This document shows, piece by piece, positions 54,038 to 62,944 of a stretch of 64,000 nt of DNA. The notes below the pieces were generated by a model. That model had not been told where the DNA came from, made no database searches, and worked only from the letters and a program-made list of their open reading frames with translations. This DNA comes from Microvirga sp. VF16. Its GTDB lineage: Bacteria; Pseudomonadota; Alphaproteobacteria; Rhizobiales; Beijerinckiaceae. Location: contig NZ_CP069358.1 of the NCBI RefSeq assembly GCF_016864375.1, forward strand, positions 372,001 to 436,000, read 5' to 3'. A program made the position numbers and the translations under genes. Numbering within the stretch: position 1 is the first letter of the stretch; each line of letters opens with the position of its first letter.

Positions 54038-54496
54038 TCAACCCTTCGAATGGCTGCGCGTCTCCAGTAACTCCGTGACGGCAGCCTGATGCCGGCTGCG
54101 CCATTCTTCCGCTTCGCCAAGAGCCTTTTCGAAGCGCCGCTCCAGCGCCGTCTTCTCCTTGCGAAGCTCCGTCAATTCCTGCTCCAGGCGACTGATCTTG
54201 TTGCGCAGCGCCAGCTCGATCGTGGCCGCCCGGCCGGCGGAGCGGGCAGGGACCGTCTCGCCTTCCACCACGACCGCCTGATGCTGCCCATCGGTGCGGA
54301 GCTGCTCGATGGTGTCCTTGAAGTGGGTGTAGAGATACTGGCGGCTCACCCTCGCCTGCTCGGCCACCGTTTTAAAGGTGATCACCTCACCGCGGCGACG
54401 CATCTCCGTGATGGTCTCCTCGACCAGGCGCCGTTTTCCCACACTGCGCTGCTCCGCTGCCGCAAGCAGCCCCCCGATACTTCCGATGGCTCCCAC
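54038..54496 (-). CDS. tnpC: Tn554-type transposition protein TnpC
   Basis: Start GTG 54496 (VGAIGSIGGLLAAAEQRSVG) follows GGGG and overlaps the end of tnpB by about 110 bp. The 152-residue product has a Lys/Arg-rich N-terminus, an HTH-like segment (VITFKTVAEQARVSRQYLYT) and a long coiled coil (NKISRLEQELTELRKEKTAL, RRFEKALGEAEEWR). This matches TnpC of Tn554 relatives, which sets transposition orientation or frequency and is not a recombinase. Confidence 0.8.
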   Translation of the reverse strand: MGAIGSIGGLLAAAEQRSVGKRRLVEETITEMRRRGEVITFKTVAEQARVSRQYLYTHFKDTIEQLRTDGQHQAVVVEGETVPARSAGRAATIELALRNKISRLEQELTELRKEKTALERRFEKALGEAEEWRSRHQAAVTELLETRSHSKG

Positions 54497-56633
54497 CGTA
54501 CACCCCTTCCGTTTTGATCGTGCTGATGATCGTGGCGAGGTTCGCCATGCCATCCTCAGTGCGCCCGATCCGCCTGCGGCCGATCTCGGCCATGCGCAGC
54601 TGCCCCTTCTGCTCGAAGTCGGTCACCTCTGCCTGCAGGCGTTTCAAGCTTGACGCCATTGAACGCTTCTCCCGCTCAAAAAAGGGTAACTGCTCCACAT
54701 CGGCCCGGAAGTAGACGCAGGTGAAGCACGCCCCATTGTGCTCGCACCATTCGCCAATCTGGCCGGGGAGGGAGCACAGACCGCCGGGAATATCGACTGC
54801 CAGGGCCGCATCTTTCCGGATCGCGAGTTCGGCAATCTTGTCATCCACCTCGCCCTTGATGGTGACGAACTTGCCGCCGCCCTTTTCCAGAAGAGCCTTC
54901 TTGCGCAACTTGAGGCGGCGGTTCACATACACGAGGCTCATGTCGGCCGAGGCATGGCCCAGTTCCATCTGGATCAGGTGGATGTCATAGCCGGCCAGCG
55001 CCATTTCGGTACCGTAGAAGTGCCGGAAGTCATGCCAGCCGAAGTCGTACAGCTTTCCCGTCGTGTCGCGGATGCCGTTGTCGATGCACCATCGACCGAT
55101 GATCTCGCGGGTCCGGTTGCTGTCGAGAGCGACTTCCTTATCGCCGAGCCGGTGCGGGAACAGATACTCAGTGGCCCGGCCCCATTGCCGGCGACCTTCT
55201 GCGCGCTGCTCCTCGATTGCCTGGATGACCAAGGCATGGGCCGCGTCGTCCTTGTGCAGTGGCTTGGTGTTCCACTGCTTCACCTTCGATTGATAGAATG
55301 TCAGCAGCATGAAGCGGTCATCGTCCGGATCGGGCTTCAGACAACTGAGGCCAAGATGGTGAAGATCATGGCAGCGCATGCCGGTGTAGCGGACGATGAT
55401 CAGCAGCCGCTTGCAGACTGGGGGCAGGGTGTCGAACCGGGCAAACATCTGCTCCACCACCTCCTCCGGAACCAACGCTTCTTCGAACTTGCGCTCGTAG
55501 TGGCGGCCCTTCGGATGGTAGCTATGCACCCGGCGAATGTTGCGTGGATCGAAGGAGAGACGTGACCAGCCCAAAGCGGGCAGGTGGGCTGACGCCCATT
55601 TGAGCAGGTTGATCGGATCGGCGTACCAGTTCTGCCCGACGAAGCCCCTCTCCTTGCCCCAGGCCAGGAAGGTGTGATCGACAAACTCCTGCGTCACATG
55701 CTTTGGCTTCGGCGCAGAGTGCAGCTCATGCAAGCACTCGTCGAGTTGCGACAACCTTTTGACATAGCTCACCAGGGTCGTGGCAGAGAGTTCTTTGTAC
55801 GCGATCTTGCTCAAAATATAGCGCCGCGCGGCATCGCGCAGCCAGAGAGAGCGAAGCTTGTAGAAGTGGAAGTAGGGCTCCGTCCGTTTGCTCTCCGGAA
55901 CCTCGTCGGCCGGATACACATCTTCGAACAGGATGAGATCCCTGGTCTCGAGGGGCTTGGCCTTCTCCCGCAGGATCAGGAGCGTCCGCACCAGGGAGTT
56001 TGCTGGCGTGAAGTTGCGATAGACGTTCTTAGCCAACGTGCCCTCGCCGCCCCGGAGGCGCCATTCCCCGATGTACTCTCGTGTGCTGTATCCTTGAGAC
56101 TGGAACCACTCCCGCATCACCTGCGCCAGCCGCGTGCTGCCGTTGCCGTCACCATCCTCAAGCGGATCCCCGAAGTCGATCAGGCACGGGCGCACATTCA
56201 CTGTTGCGGGCCGTCGGGTTGGATCGGCCAGATCGGCACAGAACGGGATGAGGCGCACGGCCCGGGCGTACCAGTCGTAGTGCCGGCTCTGCGAGCGGGC
56301 CAGCCGCCATGTAAAATAAGCCTTGAGCTCGGTCCGATACGGTTCGGGAACACTCGTGAAGTCGAAGCCGACGCCGCCCAGGAAGCGATCGTCCGAGCGC
56401 GGATCGGCGGCCAGCGCCAGAGCCTCCTGACGCAGTCTCTGCCGCGTCCGTGGCGGGAACTTGGGTGGCGTGTAGAGCGCTGAGACGCCGTCAATGCCGA
56501 AGCACTTTTCCAGGGTGTGATAGCCCCAGCGATCGCGCTTGAGGAGGAGGGGGCTGACGCTGGCAATGAAGGCCTGAAGGCCGCCGAGGTAAGCGTCCTG
56601 CGGCTCGTTCGTGACGACGATCTTCATAGCCAT
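54387..56633 (-). CDS. tnpB: Tn554-type tyrosine recombinase TnpB
   Basis: ATG 56633 (MAMKIVVTNEPQDAYLGGLQ) overlaps the tnpA stop. In the 748-residue frame the phage-integrase core lies at about 400-600 with RYTGMRCHDLHHLGLS (Arg), GWHDFRHFYGTEMALA (HxxR) and QMELGHASADMSLVYVNRRL (His and Tyr). A Cys cluster NGACFTCVYF follows. The last 35 residues overlap tnpC and may lie beyond the functional end. With TnpA it performs site-specific strand exchange. Confidence 0.88.
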   Translation of the reverse strand: MAMKIVVTNEPQDAYLGGLQAFIASVSPLLLKRDRWGYHTLEKCFGIDGVSALYTPPKFPPRTRQRLRQEALALAADPRSDDRFLGGVGFDFTSVPEPYRTELKAYFTWRLARSQSRHYDWYARAVRLIPFCADLADPTRRPATVNVRPCLIDFGDPLEDGDGNGSTRLAQVMREWFQSQGYSTREYIGEWRLRGGEGTLAKNVYRNFTPANSLVRTLLILREKAKPLETRDLILFEDVYPADEVPESKRTEPYFHFYKLRSLWLRDAARRYILSKIAYKELSATTLVSYVKRLSQLDECLHELHSAPKPKHVTQEFVDHTFLAWGKERGFVGQNWYADPINLLKWASAHLPALGWSRLSFDPRNIRRVHSYHPKGRHYERKFEEALVPEEVVEQMFARFDTLPPVCKRLLIIVRYTGMRCHDLHHLGLSCLKPDPDDDRFMLLTFYQSKVKQWNTKPLHKDDAAHALVIQAIEEQRAEGRRQWGRATEYLFPHRLGDKEVALDSNRTREIIGRWCIDNGIRDTTGKLYDFGWHDFRHFYGTEMALAGYDIHLIQMELGHASADMSLVYVNRRLKLRKKALLEKGGGKFVTIKGEVDDKIAELAIRKDAALAVDIPGGLCSLPGQIGEWCEHNGACFTCVYFRADVEQLPFFEREKRSMASSLKRLQAEVTDFEQKGQLRMAEIGRRRIGRTEDGMANLATIISTIKTEGVYGGSHRKYRGAACGSGAAQCGKTAPGRGDHHGDASPR

Positions 56634-57811
56634 TTGACCTGCTCCTGCGTCAGCGTTCGACGCCGCAGATCGCTGAGCCGTCCCTCGAGTTCCTCATGGC
56701 TCCTGAGGCGCATCTTGCGGTACTCGGCGTTGAACAGGTGTTTGTAGATCGCGTTCGTGGTCTGCGGACTGGCATGGCCGAGCCGGTCGGCGACATCGAG
56801 CAGGCTGTAGCCTTGGGCGATGGCTTCGCTGGCATGGGAATGCCGGAACATGTGCCAAGTGAATGCAACGCCCGAGGCCTTCGCCAGCCGCCCCTGAATG
56901 TCGTAGACATTGCTCTCGGACAGCCCGCGCCCGATCAACCCGCCGGCCAGATTGCAGAACACGTAGTCCGTTCCGGCCTCAAAAGCGGGCAGGTACTCGT
57001 CGCTGGCGACGTAGTCCTCGTACATCCGCATGAGGAAGTCCGGCACCGGGATCGGCCGGGGATGGCCGCTCTTGACCCTGGCGCGGTTCTCGAGAGCGCG
57101 CGGCGTGACCCAGATCAGGTTCTCATCGAGGCGGATATCCTCATGCAGCAAACCCCGCGCCTCGCCGATCCGCATGCCGGTTGTGTAAAGGACGACTACG
57201 AGGAACGCATCGCGCATCAACGCAGCCGCCTGGATGATCCGCACGACCTGCTCCGGCTTCAAACGGTGGTCGGCGGCCCGCTTGGCGGCAGCCGCCATAG
57301 CGTCAGCATCGGAGCGGCTCTCTGCCTTGCGACGGGCCTTGCGGGCGGCCACATGCGCCAGAAACGGCTGATAAGCCTCGGGAGCATAGGCACGTGGCTT
57401 CGCGATCGTGTCGAAGAGCACCGTTGCATCCCGGAGCTTCAGAAAGGCGTAGAAGGCCTTGATGCCAAACAGGATCTGATTGTGCAGGCTGGCCGAGACC
57501 TCCACATGCTCTGGCCGCAGTGGAATGATCGTCATGGCGGTTCGGGCATCGAGCTTCCGGCCAGCCTTGGCGACGGCTGGAATGAAGCGGTCGAGATCCG
57601 TGGCCGTGATCTCGCGGAAGCTCTTGCCGAGGGCCGCGAGATAGTTGCCGAGCCTGACAGCGTGCCGGGCGTAATGGCTGACGGAGCGAGGCGCGTAGTG
57701 CCGGGCTTCGAGATAGATGACGAAGTCGCGGATCTCGGCGACAACCGCGTCGCCGTCATAGGCGGTCCAGGTGATCCGGCCACTGGGCAGAACGATGCGC
57801 TGGAGATGCAT
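56624..57811 (-). CDS. tnpA: Tn554-type tyrosine recombinase TnpA
   Basis: ATG 57811 (MHLQRIVLPSGRITWTAYDG). Residues 1-130 are the SAM-like arm-binding region (LEARHYAPRSVSHYARHAVR). The catalytic core has LYTTGMRIGEARGLLHEDIR (Arg), FTWHMFRHSHASEAIA (HxxR) and RLGHASPQTTNAIYKHLF (His, Tyr). The 395-residue length fits the family. It is first in the tnpA-tnpB-tnpC order. No resistance cargo is visible; the transposon ends were not located. Confidence 0.9.
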   Translation of the reverse strand: MHLQRIVLPSGRITWTAYDGDAVVAEIRDFVIYLEARHYAPRSVSHYARHAVRLGNYLAALGKSFREITATDLDRFIPAVAKAGRKLDARTAMTIIPLRPEHVEVSASLHNQILFGIKAFYAFLKLRDATVLFDTIAKPRAYAPEAYQPFLAHVAARKARRKAESRSDADAMAAAAKRAADHRLKPEQVVRIIQAAALMRDAFLVVVLYTTGMRIGEARGLLHEDIRLDENLIWVTPRALENRARVKSGHPRPIPVPDFLMRMYEDYVASDEYLPAFEAGTDYVFCNLAGGLIGRGLSESNVYDIQGRLAKASGVAFTWHMFRHSHASEAIAQGYSLLDVADRLGHASPQTTNAIYKHLFNAEYRKMRLRSHEELEGRLSDLRRRTLTQEQVKWL

Positions 57812-58009
57812 GAGCGCGCTCCAACCACGTTGTGGACAGCCTGAAGCTAATCTCGTCCACAACGGGCAGCAAATGCCCTAAGGTGGTGCGTGGATTACGT
57901 CGTTGACATGAAGAAAGATCCTAGAGCTGTCAGAACTCGTTAGACAAGTCTCTGCTTGGCCCCGTTAGAGATATCACCAGTATAGTCATTGTCGTATGGC
58001 GCTAACGGT

Positions 58010-58062
58010 GTTCTCAGAACCCTGCACAGCTGGTCAGGTTTGCAGGGCAGGGTTCTGAGAAC
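58010..58062 (-). terminator. Long hairpin downstream of the ISNCY transposase
   Basis: GTTCTCAGAACCCTGC (58010-58025) and its exact inverted copy (58047-58062) are separated by 21 bases, about 70 bp after the transposase stop and inside the element. It may stop transcription across the element's left end. No T-run was seen. Confidence 0.55.
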
Positions 58063-58134
58063 ATCCAGCTTAACTCGGAAAAGGATTAAATCTGCTCGAG
58101 TTTGTTGCTGTAAACAGGAGGGCTGCAGGAGGCT

Positions 58135-59430
58135 TCAGCCGACCTTGAAGATGCTCTTGCCCTGCCCCTGCCGGCGCGGTGCTTTCTGGCTGCGCTTCAT
58201 GTCGAGTTCCTTCTGCCGCTCGGCGACATAGGCCAAGATCGGCCCGAGCCGCTTATTCTCGACAATCGCCGCCTGGTCGACCTGGCGCAGCTTGTCGTAA
58301 ATCCGGTAGGGCAGGCAGATGCCCTTGTGCTTGATCTCAAACCGTCCGTCTGGATAGTCGTAGACCGTCACCCGCTGGCGGGCCAGAGGCCGCGTGATCT
58401 CGTTGGGCTCGAGGATGAACATCACCTTGTCGTACTGGAGCGTCAGGTTGTAGGTCACCGTGCGCTCCTCCTTCCAGGCGAACACGTCGTCGAGATCGTC
58501 ATGCTCGTTGAGCGGACGGTGCAGATCCCTGTCGCTGAACGGCGCCTTGGCAAAGCGGCGGTTGTAATCCTCTATGAAGGCCGGCAGGAACGCATTGGCC
58601 GCCTCCATGGTCGAGATCCCCTCCAGGCGCATCTCCTTGACCAGCCGGTCCTGCAGGGTGCCGTTGGCACGCTCGACGCGCCCTTTGGCCTGCGGAGCAT
58701 TGGCGCAGATGATGTCGATGTTGAGCTGATGCAGGGCTCGCCCGAACTGCGTCATGCCATCGCCCTGGGTGGCGCCGACCTTGTTGACCCGGAACGTGGC
58801 ATGCTTGTCCGAGTAGAACGCCACCGGCTTGCCGTACTGCTCCAGATAGGTGCGGGCGGCATGGAAATAGTCGAAGGTCGATTCCGTCTCGACGAAGCGC
58901 AGGTACATCAGCCGGCTCGTGGCATCGTCGATGAAGACGATCAGGGTGCATTGCGGACCGCGGTCCTCGAACCACCAGTGCTCGGAGCCGTCGATCTGAA
59001 CGAGCTCACCCACGCATTCCCGGCGGTAGCGCGGCTGGTGCACGGGCTTGAGCCGCTGGCGCCGATCCTGCCAGATGCCATCGGTGATCATCCAGCGCCG
59101 CACCGTCTCGACGCCTAGATGCAGGCCGTGCCGCTCGGAGAGCTTCTCGGCGGCCAGCGTTGGCCCGAAGTCGGCGTAGTTCGCTTTGATCAGCGCCAGA
59201 GCCTCGCTGCGCAGGACCGGCGGGTAGGAGCGGTTGCTCGGCTTGCCACGCTTCTTCGAGATGAGAGCTGCCGGCCCTTGGTCACGGTAAGCCTTCAGGA
59301 GCCGAAAAACCTGCCGTCGTGTGATCCGGAGCAACTGGGCTGCCTCCCGTACCGTAATTCGTTCCGCCACCAAATCCTTGAGAACATGAACCCGGTCGAT
59401 CTCTGGTCGACTCATCGTCAACACCGTCAT
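58135..59430 (-). CDS. ISNCY-family transposase (ISBj12/ISRj2 type)
   Basis: I chose the start MTVLTMSRPEIDRVHVLKDL (59430); ATG 59415 is also possible. An N-terminal HTH (RITVREAAQLLRITRRQVFR) precedes the rve-type core: ELVQIDGSEHWWFEDRGPQC (Asp), PVAFYSDKHATFR (Asp) and NAPQAKGRVERANGTLQDRL (Glu). The C-terminal part is basic. The frame is complete and probably active. Confidence 0.9.
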   Translation of the reverse strand: MTVLTMSRPEIDRVHVLKDLVAERITVREAAQLLRITRRQVFRLLKAYRDQGPAALISKKRGKPSNRSYPPVLRSEALALIKANYADFGPTLAAEKLSERHGLHLGVETVRRWMITDGIWQDRRQRLKPVHQPRYRRECVGELVQIDGSEHWWFEDRGPQCTLIVFIDDATSRLMYLRFVETESTFDYFHAARTYLEQYGKPVAFYSDKHATFRVNKVGATQGDGMTQFGRALHQLNIDIICANAPQAKGRVERANGTLQDRLVKEMRLEGISTMEAANAFLPAFIEDYNRRFAKAPFSDRDLHRPLNEHDDLDDVFAWKEERTVTYNLTLQYDKVMFILEPNEITRPLARQRVTVYDYPDGRFEIKHKGICLPYRIYDKLRQVDQAAIVENKRLGPILAYVAERQKELDMKRSQKAPRRQGQGKSIFKVG

Positions 59431-59540
59431 CACTCGCCAAACTCCGCGGAACCTCGCCACACAGGATGAGTGACATTTGTAACGGGGAAGGTGGTGACCT
59501 TTCTAACGGTGTTCTACAAGAGCTAATCGCATAACATCTG

Positions 59541-59745
59541 TTTTGACAAGAAGTCCGTAACGGATGCCGTGCCATGTTGCTCCCGATCGGGAGGATTTCA
59601 TGCGGACCAACCAGCGGCTGGCTCAGCTCTGGCAACCGAGTTCGGAGCCTCTGCCGGTACCATCGATATCTACATCGACGATCTGGCTGGTTTTTCTCGA
59701 CGAGAATAGCCTCTGCTTGGACGATATCGGTTTTGAGCAGATATG
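59541..59745 (+). pseudogene. Decayed copy of the recombinase 5' end and its upstream region
   Basis: It is similar to 60509-60708 over the upstream TTTTGACAAGAAGTC block, the ribosome-binding site, the start (MRTNQRLAQLW) and a later segment (DENSLCLDDIGFEQIW). A small deletion and base changes destroy the frame after codon 11. The ISNCY element ends 22 bp upstream. Confidence 0.65.
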
Positions 59746-59808
59746 GCTCGGCAGTCCATTCCTCTTAAGGAAGATCGGGCGCTGTAATGATTTCAGGGAC
59801 ATATTTGC

Positions 59809-60156
59809 TCATCGATCCCGGCACTTTGGGCATGGGCAACCGATCATATCTTGCGCCACGCCATTCCCATCGTCATCGAAGGCGGAAGCCTGGATCACGT
59901 AGCCTTCCGCTTCCACCCAGGCGATCATGAACGAGGGTGTCAGCGGGGAGCCGGAGCGGTCGACCATTGCGACACGGTCCTTATGCAAGGTGAAAGCGAT
60001 CTTTCTGATCCGCGGCAGATCCGCCACGACGCTGTTCTTGGGATAGCGCGGAATGAAATCGACCGGCTCATGCAGATACGCCGTGTCGCCATCGGTCCAG
60101 TCGAATTTCGCATTGTACAGCAGTTGCTGCATCAAGGCGAAGCGCTCCGGCGTCAT
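59809..60156 (-). CDS. Hypothetical protein, phage-like neighbourhood, 115 aa
   Basis: ATG 60156 (MTPERFALMQQLLYNAKFDW) follows GGAG and overlaps the stop of a tiny upstream frame (NPTIIAVTVTVYQC...). The product has one CPCPKC motif near the end that could bind zinc, and a mixed alpha/beta composition (IRKIAFTLHKDRVAMVDRSG, FMIAWVEAEGYVIQ). Overlapping small genes and the adjacent ASCH-like remnant suggest a prophage remnant. Family not recognised. Confidence 0.55.
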   Translation of the reverse strand: MTPERFALMQQLLYNAKFDWTDGDTAYLHEPVDFIPRYPKNSVVADLPRIRKIAFTLHKDRVAMVDRSGSPLTPSFMIAWVEAEGYVIQASAFDDDGNGVAQDMIGCPCPKCRDR

Positions 60157-60261
60157 GCCGCCTGCTCCATCTGGTCGATGTTGCACTGGTAGACAGTGAC
60201 GGTGACCGCGATGATCGTTGGGTTCTTCGATACCAACTGCGGTCAGGCTGTGCGATTGACT

Positions 60262-60440
60262 CTAGGGCACATACCAGAACGGCGGGTCGGCGGTCTCACA
60301 TTCGACCCCTTCTGCCTCGGCATCGGCCCCGTTGATGTCCTGCAGTTGCTTCAACTTCACATCGGATACGATCAGCGTCAAGCATGAGGCCCAGCGGGCA
60401 TGTGGATAGAGGGGCGCGGCTCCCCGCTGTCCAGATCAGC
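60262..60440 (-). pseudogene. Remnant of a phage ASCH-like protein
   Basis: Read on the minus strand, SIHMP is followed, after a one-base shift, by RWASCLTLIVSDVKLKQLQD then INGADAEAEGVECETADPPF and WYVP-stop. The motif SIHMPRWASRLTL with LQDI is typical of small phage-borne ASCH-like proteins. The start is missing and the frame is broken. Confidence 0.5.
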
Positions 60441-60567
60441 GACGTTGCCACCGGGCATGATGCCACCGATCATGCGCCTGATTGGGCCGAAAATTTCGTC
60501 GACATTGATTTTGACAAGAAGTCTGTAACCGGTGCTGTGGCATGGTGCGCCTCTTCAGGAGGACAGG

Positions 60568-61560
60568 ATGCGCACCAATCGACGGCTGGCCCAACTCTGG
60601 CTCGATGCCTTGGCCACGGAGCTCGGGGCTTCGGCGGGTACCATCGCCACCTACACCGATGATCTGAACTGCTACCTTGCCTGGCTTGATGAGAACAGCC
60701 TTGGCCTGGACGAGGTCGGCCTGGAGCAGATCCGGGACTACATCGCTGCTCTCGATGGGCGCGGCTACGCCGGCTCGACCGTGGCCCGCAGGATCACGGT
60801 GGCGCGCGGCCTGCACAAGTTCCTGATCGCCGAGGAACTCGGCTCCCGAGACCCGACAGCTCATCTGTCGACCATGAAGCGGGCGCGGAAGCTGCCCTTC
60901 GTCCTGTCTGTGGCTGAGACCGAAGCGCTCCTGGAGACGGCGCACCGGCTGGCGGCCGATTCCTCGGTCGGGTTGTACCGGCAGGCCGGCTATGCCCGCA
61001 GGGCTGCCCTGTTCGAGACCCTCTATGCCTCCGGCATGCGCATCAGCGAGGCCCTGTCCTTGCCCGCCGATGCCGCACCGGCGGGCACCCGCATGCTGGT
61101 GGTACGTGGCAAGGGCGACAAACAGCGGCTGGTGCCGCTGCATGAGCGGGCGATCGAGGCCCTTGCCCAGTGGCAGAGGCTGGCCCGCACCTATTCCGGG
61201 GAAGCCCCCTCCCCCTGGCTATTCCACCCGGTGCGCAACGGCGCCAAGGCGCTGACACGCCAGGCGGCCCTGCTCGAGATCAAGGAGGCCGGTGTGGCGG
61301 CAGGGCTGGCCAGCCCCGAGCGGGTCTCCCCTCACGTGCTGCGGCATGCCTTTGCCACCCATATGCATTCCGGCGGTACCGACCTGCGCGTGCTGCAGGA
61401 ACTGCTGGGACACGCCGGCATCGAGACCACCCAGATCTACACCCATCTTGACACCGCCCGCCTCCACCACATGGTCCGCGACCTCCACCCGCTCAATGAG
61501 CAGGAGCAGGACGATCCCCCACCCCGGCTTGGGAACACAGCTGCGTCAGTGCAGTCCTGA
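60568..61560 (+). CDS. XerD-like tyrosine recombinase
   Basis: ATG 60568 (MRTNRRLAQLWLDALATELG) follows GAGGA. The 330-residue product has the N-terminal SAM-like domain (GTIATYTDDLNCYLAWLDEN) and the catalytic core: TLYASGMRISEALSLP (Arg), RGKGDKQRLVPL (Lys), VSPHVLRHAFATHMHSGG (HxxR) and LLGHAGIETTQIYTH (His, Tyr). The length and motifs match XerC/XerD closely. It could be the host chromosome or plasmid dimer-resolution recombinase or belong to the mobile region; the decayed second 5' end nearby shows local duplication. Confidence 0.85.
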   Translation: MRTNRRLAQLWLDALATELGASAGTIATYTDDLNCYLAWLDENSLGLDEVGLEQIRDYIAALDGRGYAGSTVARRITVARGLHKFLIAEELGSRDPTAHLSTMKRARKLPFVLSVAETEALLETAHRLAADSSVGLYRQAGYARRAALFETLYASGMRISEALSLPADAAPAGTRMLVVRGKGDKQRLVPLHERAIEALAQWQRLARTYSGEAPSPWLFHPVRNGAKALTRQAALLEIKEAGVAAGLASPERVSPHVLRHAFATHMHSGGTDLRVLQELLGHAGIETTQIYTHLDTARLHHMVRDLHPLNEQEQDDPPPRLGNTAASVQS

Positions 61561-61611
61561 CGCTGGCCTGTGGTAGAATAGGTGCCAGATAGCTGATCCA
61601 GGAGGTGCGTG

Positions 61612-61950
61612 ATGATCCGAGCCTCGTGCCACACCGCCGACAACGCTCTGGCTCTCGAGTTTGACGCGACACCATGGTTTGCTGAGGCTGACCGGCAGAG
61701 CATCCTGCACCTTGCTAAGGACGGTTGGTCCAGTGCGTGGGTTGCGGACGGTCTTGAAGCGCACCCCGGCTATGAGGGTCTGCATCAGCTTGTAAAATAT
61801 GCAGCCACGCGGCTGCGGGAGGAGTCACTGGAGGACCCCACCTGGGCTGCGCTGGATTGCAGCGTCAACCAGTCTGACGCGATGCACTGGTTGGCTGAGA
61901 ACAGGCCGGAGATTGCGGCGATGATCCAAGGCCAACACGCGCAACGGTGA
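61612..61950 (+). CDS. Hypothetical protein, 112 aa
   Basis: ATG 61612 (or GTG 61609) follows AGGAGG. The product (MIRASCHTADNALALEFDAT) is acidic and helical with WFAEADRQSILHLAKDGWSS and a C-terminal NRPEIAAMIQGQHAQR. It follows the XerD-like gene by 51 bp on the same strand and may be cotranscribed. No known domain. Confidence 0.6.
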   Translation: MIRASCHTADNALALEFDATPWFAEADRQSILHLAKDGWSSAWVADGLEAHPGYEGLHQLVKYAATRLREESLEDPTWAALDCSVNQSDAMHWLAENRPEIAAMIQGQHAQR

Positions 61951-62456
61951 TCCGCTGCAGGTAGACAGGTCTATGTGCCTCTGCGGCTCAACACCCAACG
62001 GAACACACAGGGCTTGTCACCTGAATGAAAGGGATTTCGAGCATGTCCTCCATCTCCGTGATCTCACCGCGTCGCGCCCACAGCTGGACATGAGCGGGCG
62101 AGGAGAAGATGCTTGTCGACACGCTGCCCATTCTCGTCTTTCACCGTTTTAGTATCGAGGCATGCCGATAATGCCATCAGCATTGCTTCCCGTTTGACGT
62201 TAGCTGCCGGCGCCAGACAGGGTCTTTAGTTTACCGAGTCAGCCGCGTGGCATGTTTCACGAAGCTTAGACTGAGTCAAAAATCCTGACAGAAGACATGC
62301 GTAGGGATGAAGCCTCATGGCACGGAGATCAGACACATCAACCGGGCTAATGCTGGGTGGTATGAGATCTGATGGCTACGGAAGATGACTTGACGGCCCC
62401 TCAGTGTGCTGACAGCCTTTCGAAAGGGCGACGCCACAACGAAGAAGTCCGCCACC
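61951..62456. other. Gene-free stretch before the IHF-like gene
   Basis: About 500 bp, with AT-richer patches. I see no open frame with a start signal, RNA gene or repeat. The promoter of the IHF-like gene is presumably in the right half. Confidence 0.4.
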
Positions 62457-62933
62457 ATGATCAAGTCCGAACTGGTCCAGAAGCTCGCCGAGCACGATCC
62501 ACATTTGTCTCGCCATGATTTCGAAAAGATTGTGGATGCCATCCTTCACGCCATTCGCGATGGGCTTGCCCGAGGCGACCGGGTTGAGCTGCGTGGCTTC
62601 GGAACGTTCGCGTTGCGCAAGCATGCGGCTCGAATAGGCTGCAACCCGCGCACCAAAAATCCAGTTTCTGTTTCAGAGAAACTCGTCCCTGCGTTCAAGG
62701 CTGCCAAGGAGATGCATCAGCGACTCAATCCCATATCGCTCCGGCGGCAGAACATAAAAGAAGCAAGGTCATCGACTGCTGCTGACAATGTTCGTCACGT
62801 CGACGCTCAAGTCTCTGTCACTTTCGTCGCCACAACAGCGAGTGCGAGCCATGACGATGGAATTGTCAGGCTGCAGCTCATACGAGATTCTGGGCCCGAT
62901 AGCGCCTGCGGCCGATCAACAGACAGAGGGTAA
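62457..62933 (+). CDS. IHF beta/HU-family DNA-bending protein with C-terminal extension
   Basis: ATG 62457 (MIKSELVQKLAEHDPHLSRH) begins as IHF-beta proteins do (M-x-KSEL). The body fits: VDAILHAIRDGLARGDRVEL, RGFGTFALRKHAARIGCNPR with the DNA-intercalating Pro in NPRTKNP, and VPAFKAAKEMHQRLN. Usual length is about 95-105 residues; this one has 158, adding about 55 residues of low-complexity tail. It binds and bends DNA as a dimer or with IHF-alpha. An extra paralogue rather than the main ihfB is possible. Confidence 0.75.
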   Translation: MIKSELVQKLAEHDPHLSRHDFEKIVDAILHAIRDGLARGDRVELRGFGTFALRKHAARIGCNPRTKNPVSVSEKLVPAFKAAKEMHQRLNPISLRRQNIKEARSSTAADNVRHVDAQVSVTFVATTASASHDDGIVRLQLIRDSGPDSACGRSTDRG

Positions 62934-62944
62934 GCCCAGGATTG

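Larger units (their letters stand above)
57928..59518. mobile_element. ISNCY-family element, 1591 bp, with 5-bp target duplication
   Basis: Left end TGTCAGAACTCGTTAGA and right end (minus strand) TGTAGAACACCGTTAGA are imperfect inverted repeats with further matching blocks (CCCGTTA). AGAGC flanks the element on both sides (57923-57927 and 59519-59523), fixing the boundaries. One transposase gene lies inside. Confidence 0.88.

Noticed and set aside
56696..57844. Plus-strand frame of 382 codons
   Set aside because: Antisense to tnpA, which has the full tyrosine recombinase catalytic set.
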